Numbered from the stretch's first letter, positions 18,516 through 28,072 are shown. The stretch: 64,000 bases of DNA from Rhizobium sp. ZPR4 (GCF_040215725.1 NZ_CP157971.1:1-64000); one strand, 5' to 3'. Notes: generated by a model from the letters alone, not told the origin. Translations and numbers: made by a program.

Positions 18516-19415
18516 ATGGTTGCCCCAAGAGCGAATTGGAAAGGCTTCATCAAATTCGGAGAGGTCGCTTGTCCCGTGGCACTCTATACCGCGGCTTCGA
18601 CGTCGGAACGGATCGCCTTCAATACGCTGAACCGCAAGACGGGCAACCGGGTGAAGCGTGAGTTCGTCGACAGTGAAACCGGCGATCCGGTCGAACGGGA
18701 CGACCAGGTCAAAGGCTACGAGATCGAGAACGGTCAATACATCGTGCTTGAGCCAGAGGAAGTGGCAGCGGCGGTTCCTGACAGCGACAAGACGCTGAAG
18801 ATCGATGCCTTTGTCCCCTGCCACGAAATCGATGACGTCTATTTCGACAAGCCGTACTATCTGGCGCCTGACAAGATGGGAACGGATGCCTTTGTGCTTT
18901 TGCGCGACGGAATGAAGAAAGCCAAGGTTGCCGCGATCGCCCGCACAGTCCTCTTCCGCCGCGTGCGTACAGTTCTCATCCGACCACACGGCAAAGGGCT
19001 GATCGCCACCACGCTGAACTTCGACTACGAGGTCCGCTCCTCGGAGGAGGCCTTCGAGGAACTGCCCGATCTCAAAATCGAAGGCGAGATGCTCGAGCTC
19101 GCCGAGCACATCATCGGCACCAAGAAGGGCAGCTTCGATGCGAGCACCTTCGACGATCGGTACGAAGCTGCCGTCGCCGAGCTGGTGAAAGCCAAAATCG
19201 AGGGTAGGGCGCTACCGAAGAAGAAGGCGCCACCTGCGTCCAAGCCGAGCGATCTTCTCCAGGCGCTCAGAGAGAGCGCAGGCATTGGTGGAAAGAAGGC
19301 CGAACCGAAGCGGACGGCTGCCAATGCTAACAAGGGCACGTCGCGTCAGAAGGGCGCCAAGCCCGCCGCTGCCAAAACCAAGTCTGCGGCGTCGCAAACC
19401 CGCCGCGCCGGTTGA
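18516..19415 (+). CDS. ku: Ku protein (non-homologous end joining), first copy
   Basis: 299 residues from the ATG at 18516, which has AGGAG nine bases upstream; an in-frame start at 18441 would add 25 unconvincing residues. The core begins RANWKGFIKFGEVACPVALY and contains FNTLNRKTGNRVKREFVDSE, GYEIENGQYIVLE, KPYYLAPDK and KGLIATTLNF, all typical bacterial Ku segments. The C-terminal 70 residues are Lys/Ala-rich, as in many Ku proteins that bind DNA nonspecifically. Ku rings load on double-strand ends and recruit LigD. It is followed 12 bases later by a second Ku, suggesting a heterodimer. Confidence 0.94.
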   Translation: MVAPRANWKGFIKFGEVACPVALYTAASTSERIAFNTLNRKTGNRVKREFVDSETGDPVERDDQVKGYEIENGQYIVLEPEEVAAAVPDSDKTLKIDAFVPCHEIDDVYFDKPYYLAPDKMGTDAFVLLRDGMKKAKVAAIARTVLFRRVRTVLIRPHGKGLIATTLNFDYEVRSSEEAFEELPDLKIEGEMLELAEHIIGTKKGSFDASTFDDRYEAAVAELVKAKIEGRALPKKKAPPASKPSDLLQALRESAGIGGKKAEPKRTAANANKGTSRQKGAKPAAAKTKSAASQTRRAG

Positions 19416-19427
19416 TCGGAGGAGACC

Positions 19428-20243
19428 ATGGCAGTTCGTCCCTATTGGAAAGGCTATCTCAAGCTCTCGCTCGTCACCTGCCCGGTGCAGATGATGCCGG
19501 CGACCTCCGAGAGCGAGAAGGTTCGATTTCATACGCTCAACCGCGAAACCCAGAACCGTGTGGTCAGCCACTATGTCGACAGCGTCACCGGCAAGGAGGT
19601 GAAAGACGAGGACGAAGTGAAGGGCTACCAGCGTGGTGAGAACGAATACATCATGCTGGAAGACGAAGAGCTGGAAAACGTCGCGCTCGACAGTACCAAG
19701 ACGATCGACATCTCGACCTTCACGCCGCGAGACAGTGTCGAATGGATCTGGCTCGACACCCCCTATTACCTGTCGCCCAACGATCCGGTGGGGCAAGAGG
19801 CCTTCTCCGTCATTCGCGACGCGATGGAAGCGCAGGACATGGTCGGTATTTCTCGGCTGGTAATCTCGCGCCGGGAACGCGCCGTCATGCTTGAGCCGCG
19901 CGGCAAGGGTATCGTCCTCTGGACGCTACGCTATGGGGATGAAGTGCGTGACGAGGATACCTATTTTGCCGGGATCGACGACGACGAAACGGCGGACAGC
20001 GAGATGATGCCCCTGGTGCAGCAACTCATCAAGAAGCAAACCCAGCACTGGAACCCGAAGATGGTCATCGATCCGGTGCAGGATCGGCTGCTCGATATCA
20101 TTGCGGACAAGAAGAAGGCGCTGAAGAAGACCTCAAAGGCCAAGGCGAAAGCGCCGGCCTCGGCGCCCGCCCCGAATAACGTTATCAACATCATGGACGC
20201 TCTGAAGAAGTCGGTCGCGGCCGAGACCCGGTCCGGCAAATGA
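19428..20243 (+). CDS. ku: Ku protein, second copy
   Basis: 271 residues, clearly paralogous to the preceding gene: RPYWKGYLKLSLVTCPVQM, FHTLNRETQNRVVSHYVDSV, GYQRGENEYIMLEDEE, DTPYYLSPND and KGIVLWTLRYGDEV. The C-terminal tail is Lys/Ala-rich. A GGAGG lies just before the ATG at 19428. Its last codon overlaps the start of the ligase gene by four bases. Paired Ku genes in one operon are known from rhizobia and probably give heterodimers. Confidence 0.94.
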   Translation: MAVRPYWKGYLKLSLVTCPVQMMPATSESEKVRFHTLNRETQNRVVSHYVDSVTGKEVKDEDEVKGYQRGENEYIMLEDEELENVALDSTKTIDISTFTPRDSVEWIWLDTPYYLSPNDPVGQEAFSVIRDAMEAQDMVGISRLVISRRERAVMLEPRGKGIVLWTLRYGDEVRDEDTYFAGIDDDETADSEMMPLVQQLIKKQTQHWNPKMVIDPVQDRLLDIIADKKKALKKTSKAKAKAPASAPAPNNVINIMDALKKSVAAETRSGK

Positions 20244-21271
20244 GACGACCCGCCAAGCCCCTCCTGCAGGACGACAGTCTTTCCGCCAAGTCCCAGCCGC
20301 GTCGAAAGCGCGATCCGGCGCAGCCGAACCTTCCGTTCGATCCAATGCCACACCGGGTCGAGCCATGCCTTGCCTTGCTGAAGTCAGCTCCACCGGTCGG
20401 ACCGGATTGGGCCTACGAGATCAAGTGGGATGGCTATAGGCTCGCGATCCACATCGAGCCGAAGGGTGTTCGGATCATCACCCGTGGCGGCCATCACTGG
20501 ACACATCGTTTTCCCGCGATTGCGGCAGCTGCCAGAGAGCTCGGGGTCGGAACCGCAATTCTGGATGGCGAAGCTGTTGTGCTGAATAGCGAGGGCCGAT
20601 CCGATTTCGGAGCCCTGCAGCGCTCGCTCGGCGGACGCGGCGGCAAGCGCGCTTCTGACGAATCCATCCTCTTCGCCTTCGACCTCTTATACTTCGACGG
20701 GCACGATCTGACGAATACCGAACTGTCGGTTCGCCGCCACCTCCTGACCGACCTGCTCGACGGAGCCGTTGGCGCGATACAGCTTTCCGAGGAGGTGCAG
20801 GGTGATGGGGCCGAGCTCCTGGAGAACGCCCGCACGCTCGGCTTGGAAGGTATCATCGCCAAGCACCGCGACCGTCCATACCGCTCGGGCAGGACTGGCG
20901 ACTGGCTGAAGATCAAATGTATTCAGAGTGAGAGCTTCATGATCGTCGGCTACGAGCACTCCGCCACCGCCCGAGGCGGGATCGGCAGCCTGCTGCTTGC
21001 CGCCCGGCGCGGCCACGACTGGATCTATGTCGGCGAAGTCGGCACGGGCTTCAAGGAAAAGGACGCGGCGTATCTGAAGAAGACGCTCGACACGCTGAAG
21101 ACGAGGACGCCGGTCGTTCCGCTCAAAGGCAAGAATTACGTCTTCGCGCAGCCGACGCTGATCGCCGAGATTGAATTCCGCGGCTGGACCGACGACGGCA
21201 ATCTCCGACATGCATCCTACAAAGGGCTGCGTGAGATCCAGGACAATGCTGCGGTCTACGAACTCGACTGA
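20240..21271 (+). CDS. stand-alone ATP-dependent DNA ligase (LigD ligase-domain type)
   Basis: 343 residues. The adenylation motif is EIKWDGYRL (KxDG, catalytic lysine near residue 60), followed by AILDGEAVVL, FAFDLLYFDGHDL, EGIIAKHRDRPYRSGRTGDWLKIK and a C-terminal OB-fold ending in ASYKGLRE. It lacks the polymerase and phosphoesterase domains of full LigD. It starts inside the stop of the second Ku gene (ATGA), giving a compact Ku-Ku-ligase operon. Role: sealing double-strand breaks in non-homologous end joining. Confidence 0.93.
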   Translation: MRRPAKPLLQDDSLSAKSQPRRKRDPAQPNLPFDPMPHRVEPCLALLKSAPPVGPDWAYEIKWDGYRLAIHIEPKGVRIITRGGHHWTHRFPAIAAAARELGVGTAILDGEAVVLNSEGRSDFGALQRSLGGRGGKRASDESILFAFDLLYFDGHDLTNTELSVRRHLLTDLLDGAVGAIQLSEEVQGDGAELLENARTLGLEGIIAKHRDRPYRSGRTGDWLKIKCIQSESFMIVGYEHSATARGGIGSLLLAARRGHDWIYVGEVGTGFKEKDAAYLKKTLDTLKTRTPVVPLKGKNYVFAQPTLIAEIEFRGWTDDGNLRHASYKGLREIQDNAAVYELD

Positions 21272-21290
21272 CCGGTCAGCCAGGCATTAA

Positions 21291-21420
21291 ATTTTTTCCG
21301 CCGGCTCTCTTGAATCCGAAATTCTCGAAAACCAAATCGATCGCCGCCAGCTGCTGAAGACGGGGCTGGCCTTGCTGGGAGCGCCGCTTTCGGCCCTTCC
21401 GTACCCATGTTGCTTCAAGG
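21291..21420 (+). pseudogene. twin-arginine signal-peptide remnant upstream of hsp20
   Basis: The frame that runs into the Hsp20 gene is open back to a stop at 21288-21290. It encodes NQIDRRQLLKTGLALLGAPL, which has the look of a Tat signal (RR, then a hydrophobic run). There is no convincing start codon and no mature protein; the sequence passes straight into the hsp20 Shine-Dalgarno. Best explained as the decayed 5' end of a periplasmic-enzyme gene left behind when hsp20 was inserted. Confidence 0.35.
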
Positions 21421-21431
21421 AGGATATGGCT

Positions 21432-21908
21432 ATGGCAACATCTTACGACTACGCACCCCTGTTCCGTTCGACCGTCGGATTCGACCGGGTTTTCAATCTT
21501 TTGGAAAACGCCCAGCGTGCCCGTTCGATCAGCGACTGGCCGCCTTATGACATCGTCAAGACTGGCGACGACAGCTACCGCATCTCGATCGCGGTAGCAG
21601 GCTTTGCCCAGGACGATCTCGACGTGACCTTCCAGTCCAACCTTCTAACCGTCACCGGCAAGAAGCAGGAAGCTTCCACCGAAGGCTATCTGCATCGTGG
21701 CATCGCCGGCCGGCCGTTCGAACACCGCTTCGAGCTCGCCGACCATGTCAGGGTGAACGGCGCCGATCTGCAGAATGGTCTTCTGTCGATCGATCTCGTG
21801 CGCGAGATCCCCGAGGCTTTGAAACCGCGCAAGATCGACATCCAGACCAACCCGGCTCTCTCGCAAAAGATCGCCCCGGCGCAGATCGAAGCGCAAAAGG
21901 CAGCGTAA
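21432..21908 (+). CDS. Hsp20/IbpA-type small heat-shock protein
   Basis: 158 residues with an alpha-crystallin domain. The N-terminal APLFRSTVGFDRVFNLLE is typical of IbpA-like proteins. The core has DIVKTGDDSYRISIAVAGF, LLTVTGKKQE and HRGIAGRPFEHRFELADHV, then NGLLSIDLVREIPE. I chose the ATG at 21432 because AAGGAGG ends eight bases before it; another ATG at 21426 is too close. It holds unfolding proteins for refolding. It sits between the Ku-ligase operon and a DUF982 gene on the same strand. Confidence 0.93.
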   Translation: MATSYDYAPLFRSTVGFDRVFNLLENAQRARSISDWPPYDIVKTGDDSYRISIAVAGFAQDDLDVTFQSNLLTVTGKKQEASTEGYLHRGIAGRPFEHRFELADHVRVNGADLQNGLLSIDLVREIPEALKPRKIDIQTNPALSQKIAPAQIEAQKAA

Positions 21909-21982
21909 CCCGCATTGTCCGCAGAACAAGGGCGCCACGGCTGTGGCGCTCGTCGACATTCCGGGTTGGGAAGGAGAGAGCG

Positions 21983-22282
21983 ATGAAACCCGACATGTTC
22001 AGACAACCTGTTACTATCCTCGTCGGCCTTGGCTTTCCGACCAAGGTGCACACCGTCATGGACGCCTACCGGCACCTTGCCGATTGGCCGGCCTCATCTG
22101 GGGTCACGGCGCATTCCATTGCCCTGAAGGCATGTCAGGCGGCCCTTCGCGGAGAGATTGAAGCCGAGACCGCGCGCGGCCTGTTCGCTGCCTTTGCTGC
22201 GAAACACGATCTGCTTGCGCCGGAAACCGACGTGGTCGTCGCCTCCCGTCGTAGGCACGACAAAGAGCCGCACGTTCGCTAG
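21983..22282 (+). CDS. DUF982 protein
   Basis: 99 residues matching the DUF982 pattern abundant in rhizobia: PVTILVGLGFPTKVHTVMDAYRHLADWP, then HSIALKACQAALRGEIEAETARGLFAAFA. A Shine-Dalgarno (AAGGAGAG) precedes the ATG at 21983. The function of DUF982 is not known; copies are frequent on rhizobial plasmids. It is followed nine bases later by a 91-residue gene on the same strand. Confidence 0.8.
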   Translation: MKPDMFRQPVTILVGLGFPTKVHTVMDAYRHLADWPASSGVTAHSIALKACQAALRGEIEAETARGLFAAFAAKHDLLAPETDVVVASRRRHDKEPHVR

Positions 22283-22291
22283 AGGGCCGAC

Positions 22292-22567
22292 ATGCACGAG
22301 ATGTTGCAGCAGGCCGCAAGTTGTGCCGCTGCGACTGGTCCGACGATCCTGCTGCAGGGCATGCAGATTGAGCGACCGGTCGACGTGGTGAAAGCGGCCG
22401 CACTCTCCGCGGACGACAAACGGGCCGTCCTGGCGGCATGGGCTTCTGACTTCTATGCGATCGACTCGAAGCCGGCGTTCCGCCATCTGCCTGGAACACC
22501 GGAGCCCGTTTCCATCGACGAGATTCAGGCTGCCTTCATAGAACTTGATCGGCGCTACGGTTCTTAG
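22292..22567 (+). CDS. hypothetical protein, 91 residues
   Basis: A small mostly helical soluble protein (HEMLQQAASCAAATGPTILLQG, then DDKRAVLAAWASDFYAIDSKP and IDEIQAAFIELDRRYG). Its C-terminal half resembles short helical proteins common next to repair genes in rhizobia, but I cannot name a family. It lies nine bases after the DUF982 gene and converges on the ligD remnant. Confidence 0.55.
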   Translation: MHEMLQQAASCAAATGPTILLQGMQIERPVDVVKAAALSADDKRAVLAAWASDFYAIDSKPAFRHLPGTPEPVSIDEIQAAFIELDRRYGS

Positions 22568-22579
22568 GTCCCGGCGATC

Positions 22580-25239
22580 TTATGCGGCCTGTTTCATCGA
22601 CTTTGCCAGGCGTTTAATCGCCTGCTCCAGCGAGCGCTGTCCGTCACAGTAATCCTGCCAGGCGCTCGTCTTCGCCAGCAGCGCCGGCACGGTGCGGATG
22701 GTGAAGCGTTTCGGATCGAGATCCGTCTTCACCTGGCTCCAGGTGAGCGGCATTGATACGGTGGCGCCGGGACGGGCACGCGGCGACAGTGGGGCGACGG
22801 CAGTCGCCATCCGATCGTTGCGGAGGTAGTCGAGGAAGATCCGGCCGTTGCGCTGGTTCTTGGTCATCTTGATCAGATAAAGCTCAGGGTTCTCGCGGGC
22901 CATCTGCAGGCAGACATCGTGGGCGAACCCTTTTGCCTCCGGCCAGGTCAGCTTCTTCCCCTTCGCTACCGCCAGCGGCGTGACGACGTGCAGACCCTTG
23001 CCACCGGTGGTCTTGCAAAAGCTGACGAGCCCAAGTTCCTCCAGCCGGTCGCGCATTTCCCGAGCGGCTTCTACCACGGTGGAGAAGGGGACGTCCGGAC
23101 CTGGATCGAGGTCGAAGACGAGGCGACCGGGCACTTCCGGTTGGCCTGGTTCGCAATTCCAGGGATGCAGCTCGACGCCGCCGATCTGGGCAATCGCGGC
23201 GAGGCCCTCGACCCGATCGATCTGCAGATAGGGTTTCTTGTCGCCAAAAACCTTGACCAGTTCGAGCAGGTTTGAGGTTCCCGGCATCGCGTGCCGCTGG
23301 AAGAATTGCTCGCCGCCGATACCATCCGGCGTTCGGATGATCGAGCATGGCCGTCCCTTGATATGGTCGATCAGCCATGGACCGACGGCTTCATGATAGC
23401 GGGCGAGGTCTTCCTTGGTCACCGGCTCCCCGTCATTGGCGTCCGGCCAGAGGGGCTTGTCCGGGCTGGAGATCATCACGCCCATCACCTCGGCCTTGGC
23501 GTTCTTGCCGCGCGCCGGCCTTGGTGGCTTTGTCGCGGCCGGCGTCGGGGTTGCGGTCTTTGCCGGTGATGCCGGCTTTTCCGCCTCGACCTCGGCCGCC
23601 GGCTTGTCCTCGCGCAGTCCCTTGAAGGCCGCCTGACGGACGAGCCCGTCGGCGGTCCAACCGGCAAACTGGATTTCGGCGACCAGTTCCGGCTTCACCC
23701 AGATGACGTTGGGATCCTTTTTCGGCGCCCCAATACCGGTAAACGGGGACTTGGCCGTTTCCAGCCCGCGCAGCTTGGGAAGCAGCACACCGACCTTGCC
23801 AGCGCCGTAGCCCGTGCCGACACGGCCGACATAGACGAAATGGCTGCCGCGGTTGACGCCGACCAGCAGCGAGCGGAACTTGCCGTTGGTCGTGGCATAG
23901 GCACCGATGACGACCTCATGGCCGGCGCGGCATTTGGACTTCGCCCAGGTCTCGGTGCGGCCCGATTGATAGGGCGCTTGGGCCTGCTTTGAGACGATGC
24001 CTTCCAGCGAGAGCTTGCACGCCGACTTGAGGACGGCGTCGCCACCGGTTTCGAAATGTTCGACGAACCGCATGGATCCTCGCCGGCATCATCCAGCAAT
24101 TTCTGCAGCCGTTCCTTCCGGTCGGTGAGCGGCAGTTGCCGCAGGTCTTCATCGCCCTCGAACAGCAGGTCGAAGGCAAAATAGACCAAGGTGTCAGTCT
24201 TTCCTTCGGAGAGTGCCGCCTGAAGCGCGGCGAAATCAGGTGCACCGTTTTCGTCGAGGGCGCAGATCTCGCCATCGATGATGGCATCCGGCAGGTTTGC
24301 AGCCGACATCGCGATCGCCGGATATTTTGCCGTCCAGTCCAGGCCCTTTCTGGTCTTGAGCGTCACCTCGCCGTTTTCGATGCGGGCCTGGATGCGGTAG
24401 CCGTCGAACTTGATCTCGTGGATCCAGCCGTCGGTCGAGGGCGGCCGTTCCAGCGTTTCGCAGAGTTGCGGCGCGATGAAGTCGGGCATTGCGGACTTCG
24501 CTGGCTTGGCAACCTTGGCTGGGGCTGATTTCCTTTTAGTTTTGGTATCGGCCTTGCGTTCTTCCGCAGCAAGGCCGTGGTTACTGTCCCAAACGGCATC
24601 CGCCTGAACGTCGCCGCTCTGGACCATGAACGGCTTCGGCTTCCGGCCCTTGCCGGCGGCTATCGCCTCCATGGTTCGGCCGGACGCCACCGACGTTGCG
24701 TTCTCCTCAAGCACGGCAGCGCCGTCTTCTTCGACCGAGAATTCGTCGTGATGCTTGATCAGCAGCCAGTTGGTCCGCTTGCCGCCGTCGCGGTCGTTGC
24801 GCATCCGCACCAGAACGAACGAGCCGTGCAGCCGCTCGCCCTCCAGCGTGAACTTGAAATCGCCTTTGGCCAGCGCCTGCTCAGGCGTCTTGTTGCCTTC
24901 CGGCTCCCAGTAGCCGCGATCCCAGAGCATCACCGTGCCGCCGCCATACTGGCCCTTGGGGATCGTGCCTTCGAAGTCACCGTAGTCGAGCGGGTGGTCC
25001 TCGACCTCGACCGCCAACCGCTTGTCGTGCGGATCAAGCGAAGGCCCCTTCGTCACCGCCCACGACTTGAAAACGCCATCGAGTTCGAGCCGCAGATCGT
25101 AATGCAGGCGGGTTGCGTCATGTTTCTGGATGACGAAGCGCCTGCGGTTCGATGGCTTCAGCTTCGCTGCGCCGCTCGGCTCCTGCGTCTTCTGAAAATC
25201 GCGCTTTTGCTTATAGGTCGAGAGCTTGTCGCTGGCCAT
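22580..25239 (-). pseudogene. ligD: ligD (phosphoesterase-ligase-polymerase) interrupted by a one-base frameshift
   Basis: The N-terminal frame starts at the ATG at 25239. It encodes a 3'-phosphoesterase (FVIQKHDATRLHYDLRLEL) and the first part of the ligase, with catalytic motif EIKFDGYR. After LLDDAGEDP, near 24073-24080, the frame shifts by one base. The second frame resumes [26 protein letters not shown] and the polymerase domain, with [10 protein letters not shown] and TTGGKGLHV, and ends at 22580. Restoring one base gives about 886 residues, normal for PE-LIG-POL LigD. The junction is the palindrome GGATCC directly before an ATG, so two polypeptides could be made, but the ligase domain would be split. 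It could also be a sequencing error. Confidence 0.85.
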
Positions 25240-25452
25240 GGCAGTCCCCGGTACAAATCCGCCTCCTGTCACGTCCGGTTGACACAGGACGCGACTCAAG
25301 AGGCAAAAGGCCTCAGATTGTCGTTTTGTTCCATAGAGTTGGACAAGGAGCGCGCTCGACTCTGAATCACTGACCTGGCCTGCCGGGATTGATATGCGCT
25401 TTCGGCATAACTGCGCTGCAGCAAAGTCTATTTAATGGGCGGCGCCAACGCG

Positions 25453-25458
25453 TATAAT
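25453..25458 (+). promoter_or_regulatory. candidate -10 box of the small RNA
   Basis: A perfect TATAAT lies 7 bases before the first hairpin of the CUCCUCCC small RNA. The -35 region around 25430 is weak (TTTAAT-like). A start near 25464/25465 would put the first stem at the very 5' end of the transcript. Confidence 0.5.
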
Positions 25459-25463
25459 GTGTC

Positions 25464-25625
25464 TATCGAAGCGATGCACCTCCTCCCGCGTTGGTTCGAT
25501 ATGCAGACGTCCTTCTCCTCCTCCCAAGGGCGTTCGCGGGAACAGCAACACTCCTCCTCCCAGTTGCTGTTCGGATATTTTCGAAAAGCCTGCCGCATCT
25601 CCTCCCGCGGCAGGCTTTTTCGTTT
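25464..25625 (+). ncRNA. four-hairpin anti-Shine-Dalgarno small RNA (cuckoo/CcsR-like)
   Basis: Four successive stem-loops each expose a pyrimidine loop containing CTCCTCCC. Hairpin 1: ATCGAA (25465-25470) pairs with TTCGAT (25495-25500). Hairpin 2: ACGTCCTT (25507-25514) pairs with AAGGGCGT (25526-25533). Hairpin 3: GAACAGCAAC (25540-25549) pairs with GTTGCTGTTC (25563-25572). Hairpin 4: AAAAGCCTGCCGC (25584-25596) pairs with GCGGCAGGCTTTT (25607-25619). The last is followed by T-rich DNA and so also serves as a terminator. Alphaproteobacterial families with this loop (CcsR RNAs of Rhodobacter, the cuckoo RNA family, alpha-r14 of Sinorhizobium) are known; the loops mimic anti-Shine-Dalgarno sequence. 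No convincing protein is encoded here. Confidence 0.85.
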
Positions 25626-25806
25626 TTGGCCGCAATCCAGCCGAGCATGTTTCAGGTCCCTGTGCAAAACGCGGAAAAAAATGAGGCGGTGGAGTCACTT
25701 GGCTCCCGCAGCCTAGGCTCCTGATTCGTTTCATCATTTCGCCTATAGCGCTTTAGTAGAGCCTAAATAAGCTCGATAAGACCGGCTTGACTCTGTCACG
25801 GACACG

Positions 25807-25821
25807 GAACAAAAGAAGAAC
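25807..25821 (+). promoter_or_regulatory. LexA (SOS) box upstream of imuA
   Basis: The sequence GAAC-AAAAGAA-GAAC is an exact direct-repeat GAAC-N7-GAAC, the alphaproteobacterial LexA operator. It lies 60 bases before the imuA start codon, in promoter position. It implies DNA-damage induction of imuA-imuB-dnaE2 and the downstream SRAP genes. Confidence 0.85.
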
Positions 25822-25881
25822 GCCAACAATTTTCGGGGACATGAAGTCCGTGCAACACGAGCCGAGGGAGGTCCGTGAACG

Positions 25882-26640
25882 ATGTCGCGCGCCCATAGCC
25901 CTCGGGTCATCGAGGAACTCAGGGATCGTATTGCGCACCTGGAAGGCGGCGGGGCGAAGAAGCCTGCCGTACTGCCCTTCGGGGTCCGCGAGATGGACGG
26001 GCGTCTGCCGGGCGGTGGGCTGTCGTATGGCGCGCTTCACGAGGTCGCCGGTGGCGGAGCCGGCACGGTGGACGGCGCGGCGGCGGCCCTGTTTGCTGCC
26101 GGCATTGCCGCCCGCTCGAAGGGCAAGGTGCTCTGGTGCCTGACGAGGCCTGACCTGTTTTTCCCCGCCATCGCCCAGGCCGGCCTGCATCCCGACCGGG
26201 TGATCTTCTGCGAAGGCGACAGGGAGGAGGATGTCCTAGCGTCCATGGAAGAAGGGCTCTCTTTCGGTGGCTTGGCAGCGGTGGTCGGAGAGCTGGTTCG
26301 ATTGCCGATGGTTGCGTCCCGGCGACTGCAGCTGGCCGCCGAAAAGACGGGGACAATGGCGCTCGTGGTGCGGCGATGGCGGCGCCAGACGGAAGCGTCG
26401 GACTTCGGCAATCCGACGGCCTCGACGACACGATGGAGGGTGAGCGTGCTTCCGTCGGAGGAACTGCCGGTCGCGGGTGTCGGCCGGGCTCGATGGCTGT
26501 TGGAATTGATGCGCGTGAAAGCAGGCGAGTGTGCTGAGTTTGAAATAGGAGCCTGTGATGCCGAGGGTCGTGTGTGTCTACTTCCCCACTCTGCCAACAG
26601 ACCGGATCCGGCGGCATGGAGAGGCAGCCGTGCCAGCTGA
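25882..26640 (+). CDS. imuA: ImuA, SOS mutagenesis accessory protein
   Basis: 252 residues of the ImuA/SulA-RecA-like family. The N-terminus RVIEELRDRIAHLEGG is followed by LPFGVREMDGRLPGGGLSYGALHEVAGGG, as in RecA-related folds but with a degenerate P-loop. Later segments such as KGKVLWCLTRPDLFFPAIAQAGL are typical. ImuA works with ImuB and DnaE2 in translesion synthesis. An AGG-rich Shine-Dalgarno precedes the ATG. The gene overlaps imuB by more than 80 bases, showing tight coupling. Preceded by the LexA box. Confidence 0.9.
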   Translation: MSRAHSPRVIEELRDRIAHLEGGGAKKPAVLPFGVREMDGRLPGGGLSYGALHEVAGGGAGTVDGAAAALFAAGIAARSKGKVLWCLTRPDLFFPAIAQAGLHPDRVIFCEGDREEDVLASMEEGLSFGGLAAVVGELVRLPMVASRRLQLAAEKTGTMALVVRRWRRQTEASDFGNPTASTTRWRVSVLPSEELPVAGVGRARWLLELMRVKAGECAEFEIGACDAEGRVCLLPHSANRPDPAAWRGSRAS

Positions 26641-28072
26641 CCAGCCGCTCGTCGTCATTTCCAAATCGGGGTCGAAACGCTGGATCTCGGCTGCCGATAC
26701 CTCCGCGCGCAAGCTTGGCCTCAAGGTCGGCATGCCGGCGAGCAAGGCCCAGGCGATCGTGGCCAACCTGACGATGATCGACGCCGATCCTGCCGCCGAC
26801 GCCGCTGCCCTTGAGCGCCTCGCGCTATGGGCGCTACGCCAGTACAGCCCGGTTGTTGCCGTCGACGGTATGGACGGAATCGTCATGGACACAGAAGGCG
26901 CCGATCACCTGCAGGGCGGCGAAGCTCTGTTGATATCCGGCCTGGTCAACGGGCTGAGAGGACGGGGCCTGACCGCACGTGCTGCTGTTGCCGACACATG
27001 GGGAGCCGCGCATGCCATCACCCGCGTGACGTCGGCTGAAACGACGGTTGTTCCGGTCGGCGGCGTTGCAAAAGCGGTGACTGGCCTGCAGATCCACTGT
27101 CTGCGTCTTCCACCAGACACAATTCATGGACTGCGGGTGATGGGCGTTGAGACGGTCGGTGAACTCTCCGCGATGCCGCGCGCTCCCGTGACGCTCCGAT
27201 ACGGTCCCGAGGTCGGCCGGCGGCTGGATCAGCTCTTTGGGCGAGTGGCAGAACCCATCGAACCGTTGCGCACTCCTGAGCTTGTCGAGGCAGCGAAGAG
27301 CTTTCAGGAGCCGATCGGCGCGGCGGAAACGATCGCCAAATATGTGCGCCGACTCGTCGCGGAACTCACCGCCAAGCTGGAGACACGTGGTCTCGGCGTC
27401 AGGCGTTCTGATCTCGTCATCCATCGTGTCGATGACACCCGCCAGTGCATTCGAGCCGGATTGGCAAAACCGGTGCGTGACCCCGCCCGGCTGTCAAAGC
27501 TTCTCTGCGACCGCATCGAGAAAATCGACCCGGGCTTCGGCATCGAACGGCTGGTGCTTGTCGCCATCATGGCAGAGCCACTCGAGGAGCGGCAAGCTGC
27601 ATCCTCGCTGATCGAAGAACCGGTCGTCGACGTCACACCGCTTGTCGACATTCTCGGCAATCGCGGCCAGCGGCTTTACCGGGTCAGCCCCGTCGCCTCT
27701 GACGTTCCCGAGCGATCGGTCATGCGCGTCGGTCCGATGGCCGACGAGACTGGAGCGACATGGGCTGCCAAATGGCCGAGGCCATCGCGGCTACTGGCGA
27801 TCCCGGAACGGATTGACGTGACGGCCTTGCTCCCCGACCAGCCGCCGGCTGTGTTCACCTGGCGGGGAAAGCGCCGCCGGGTGAAACGAGCTGACGGACC
27901 CGAGCGTATCTTTGGTGAGTGGTGGCTTCGTCCAAGAGAACATGCCGCCGTTCGCGATTATTTCGTCGTCGAGGACGAGGCGGGTGAACGCTACTGGGTC
28001 TACCGCGCCGGTGACGGCGTGGATGCTGACACGGGCTCGCACCTCTGGTTTCTGCATGGGGTGTTCGGATGA
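26558..28072 (+). CDS. imuB: ImuB, Y-family-polymerase-like mutasome hub
   Basis: 504 residues starting at the ATG at 26558, with AGGAG ten bases upstream; a GTG at 26555 is also possible. It resembles DinB/Y-family polymerases ([69 protein letters not shown]). The catalytic Asp/Glu set looks altered, as expected for ImuB, which has lost polymerase activity and acts as a scaffold. The helix-hairpin-helix region follows ([20 protein letters not shown]). The stop overlaps the dnaE2 start by four bases. Confidence 0.92.
   Translation: MPRVVCVYFPTLPTDRIRRHGEAAVPADQPLVVISKSGSKRWISAADTSARKLGLKVGMPASKAQAIVANLTMIDADPAADAAALERLALWALRQYSPVVAVDGMDGIVMDTEGADHLQGGEALLISGLVNGLRGRGLTARAAVADTWGAAHAITRVTSAETTVVPVGGVAKAVTGLQIHCLRLPPDTIHGLRVMGVETVGELSAMPRAPVTLRYGPEVGRRLDQLFGRVAEPIEPLRTPELVEAAKSFQEPIGAAETIAKYVRRLVAELTAKLETRGLGVRRSDLVIHRVDDTRQCIRAGLAKPVRDPARLSKLLCDRIEKIDPGFGIERLVLVAIMAEPLEERQAASSLIEEPVVDVTPLVDILGNRGQRLYRVSPVASDVPERSVMRVGPMADETGATWAAKWPRPSRLLAIPERIDVTALLPDQPPAVFTWRGKRRRVKRADGPERIFGEWWLRPREHAAVRDYFVVEDEAGERYWVYRAGDGVDADTGSHLWFLHGVFG

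Noticed and set aside
24577..25365. 262-codon plus-strand frame opposite ligD
   Set aside because: Antisense to the conserved phosphoesterase domain of ligD; composition typical of a GC-rich mirror frame.
25484..25606. Repeated CTCCTCCC units considered as a CRISPR-like or tandem repeat array
   Set aside because: The repeats are only loop segments within different perfect stems, spaced 36-42 bases, with no conserved repeat of CRISPR length and no cas genes.
25428..25737. Several overlapping 60-100 codon frames in the small-RNA region
   Set aside because: They translate the repeated CTCCTCC hairpins and give low-complexity peptides without start signals; the RNA structure explains the sequence better.
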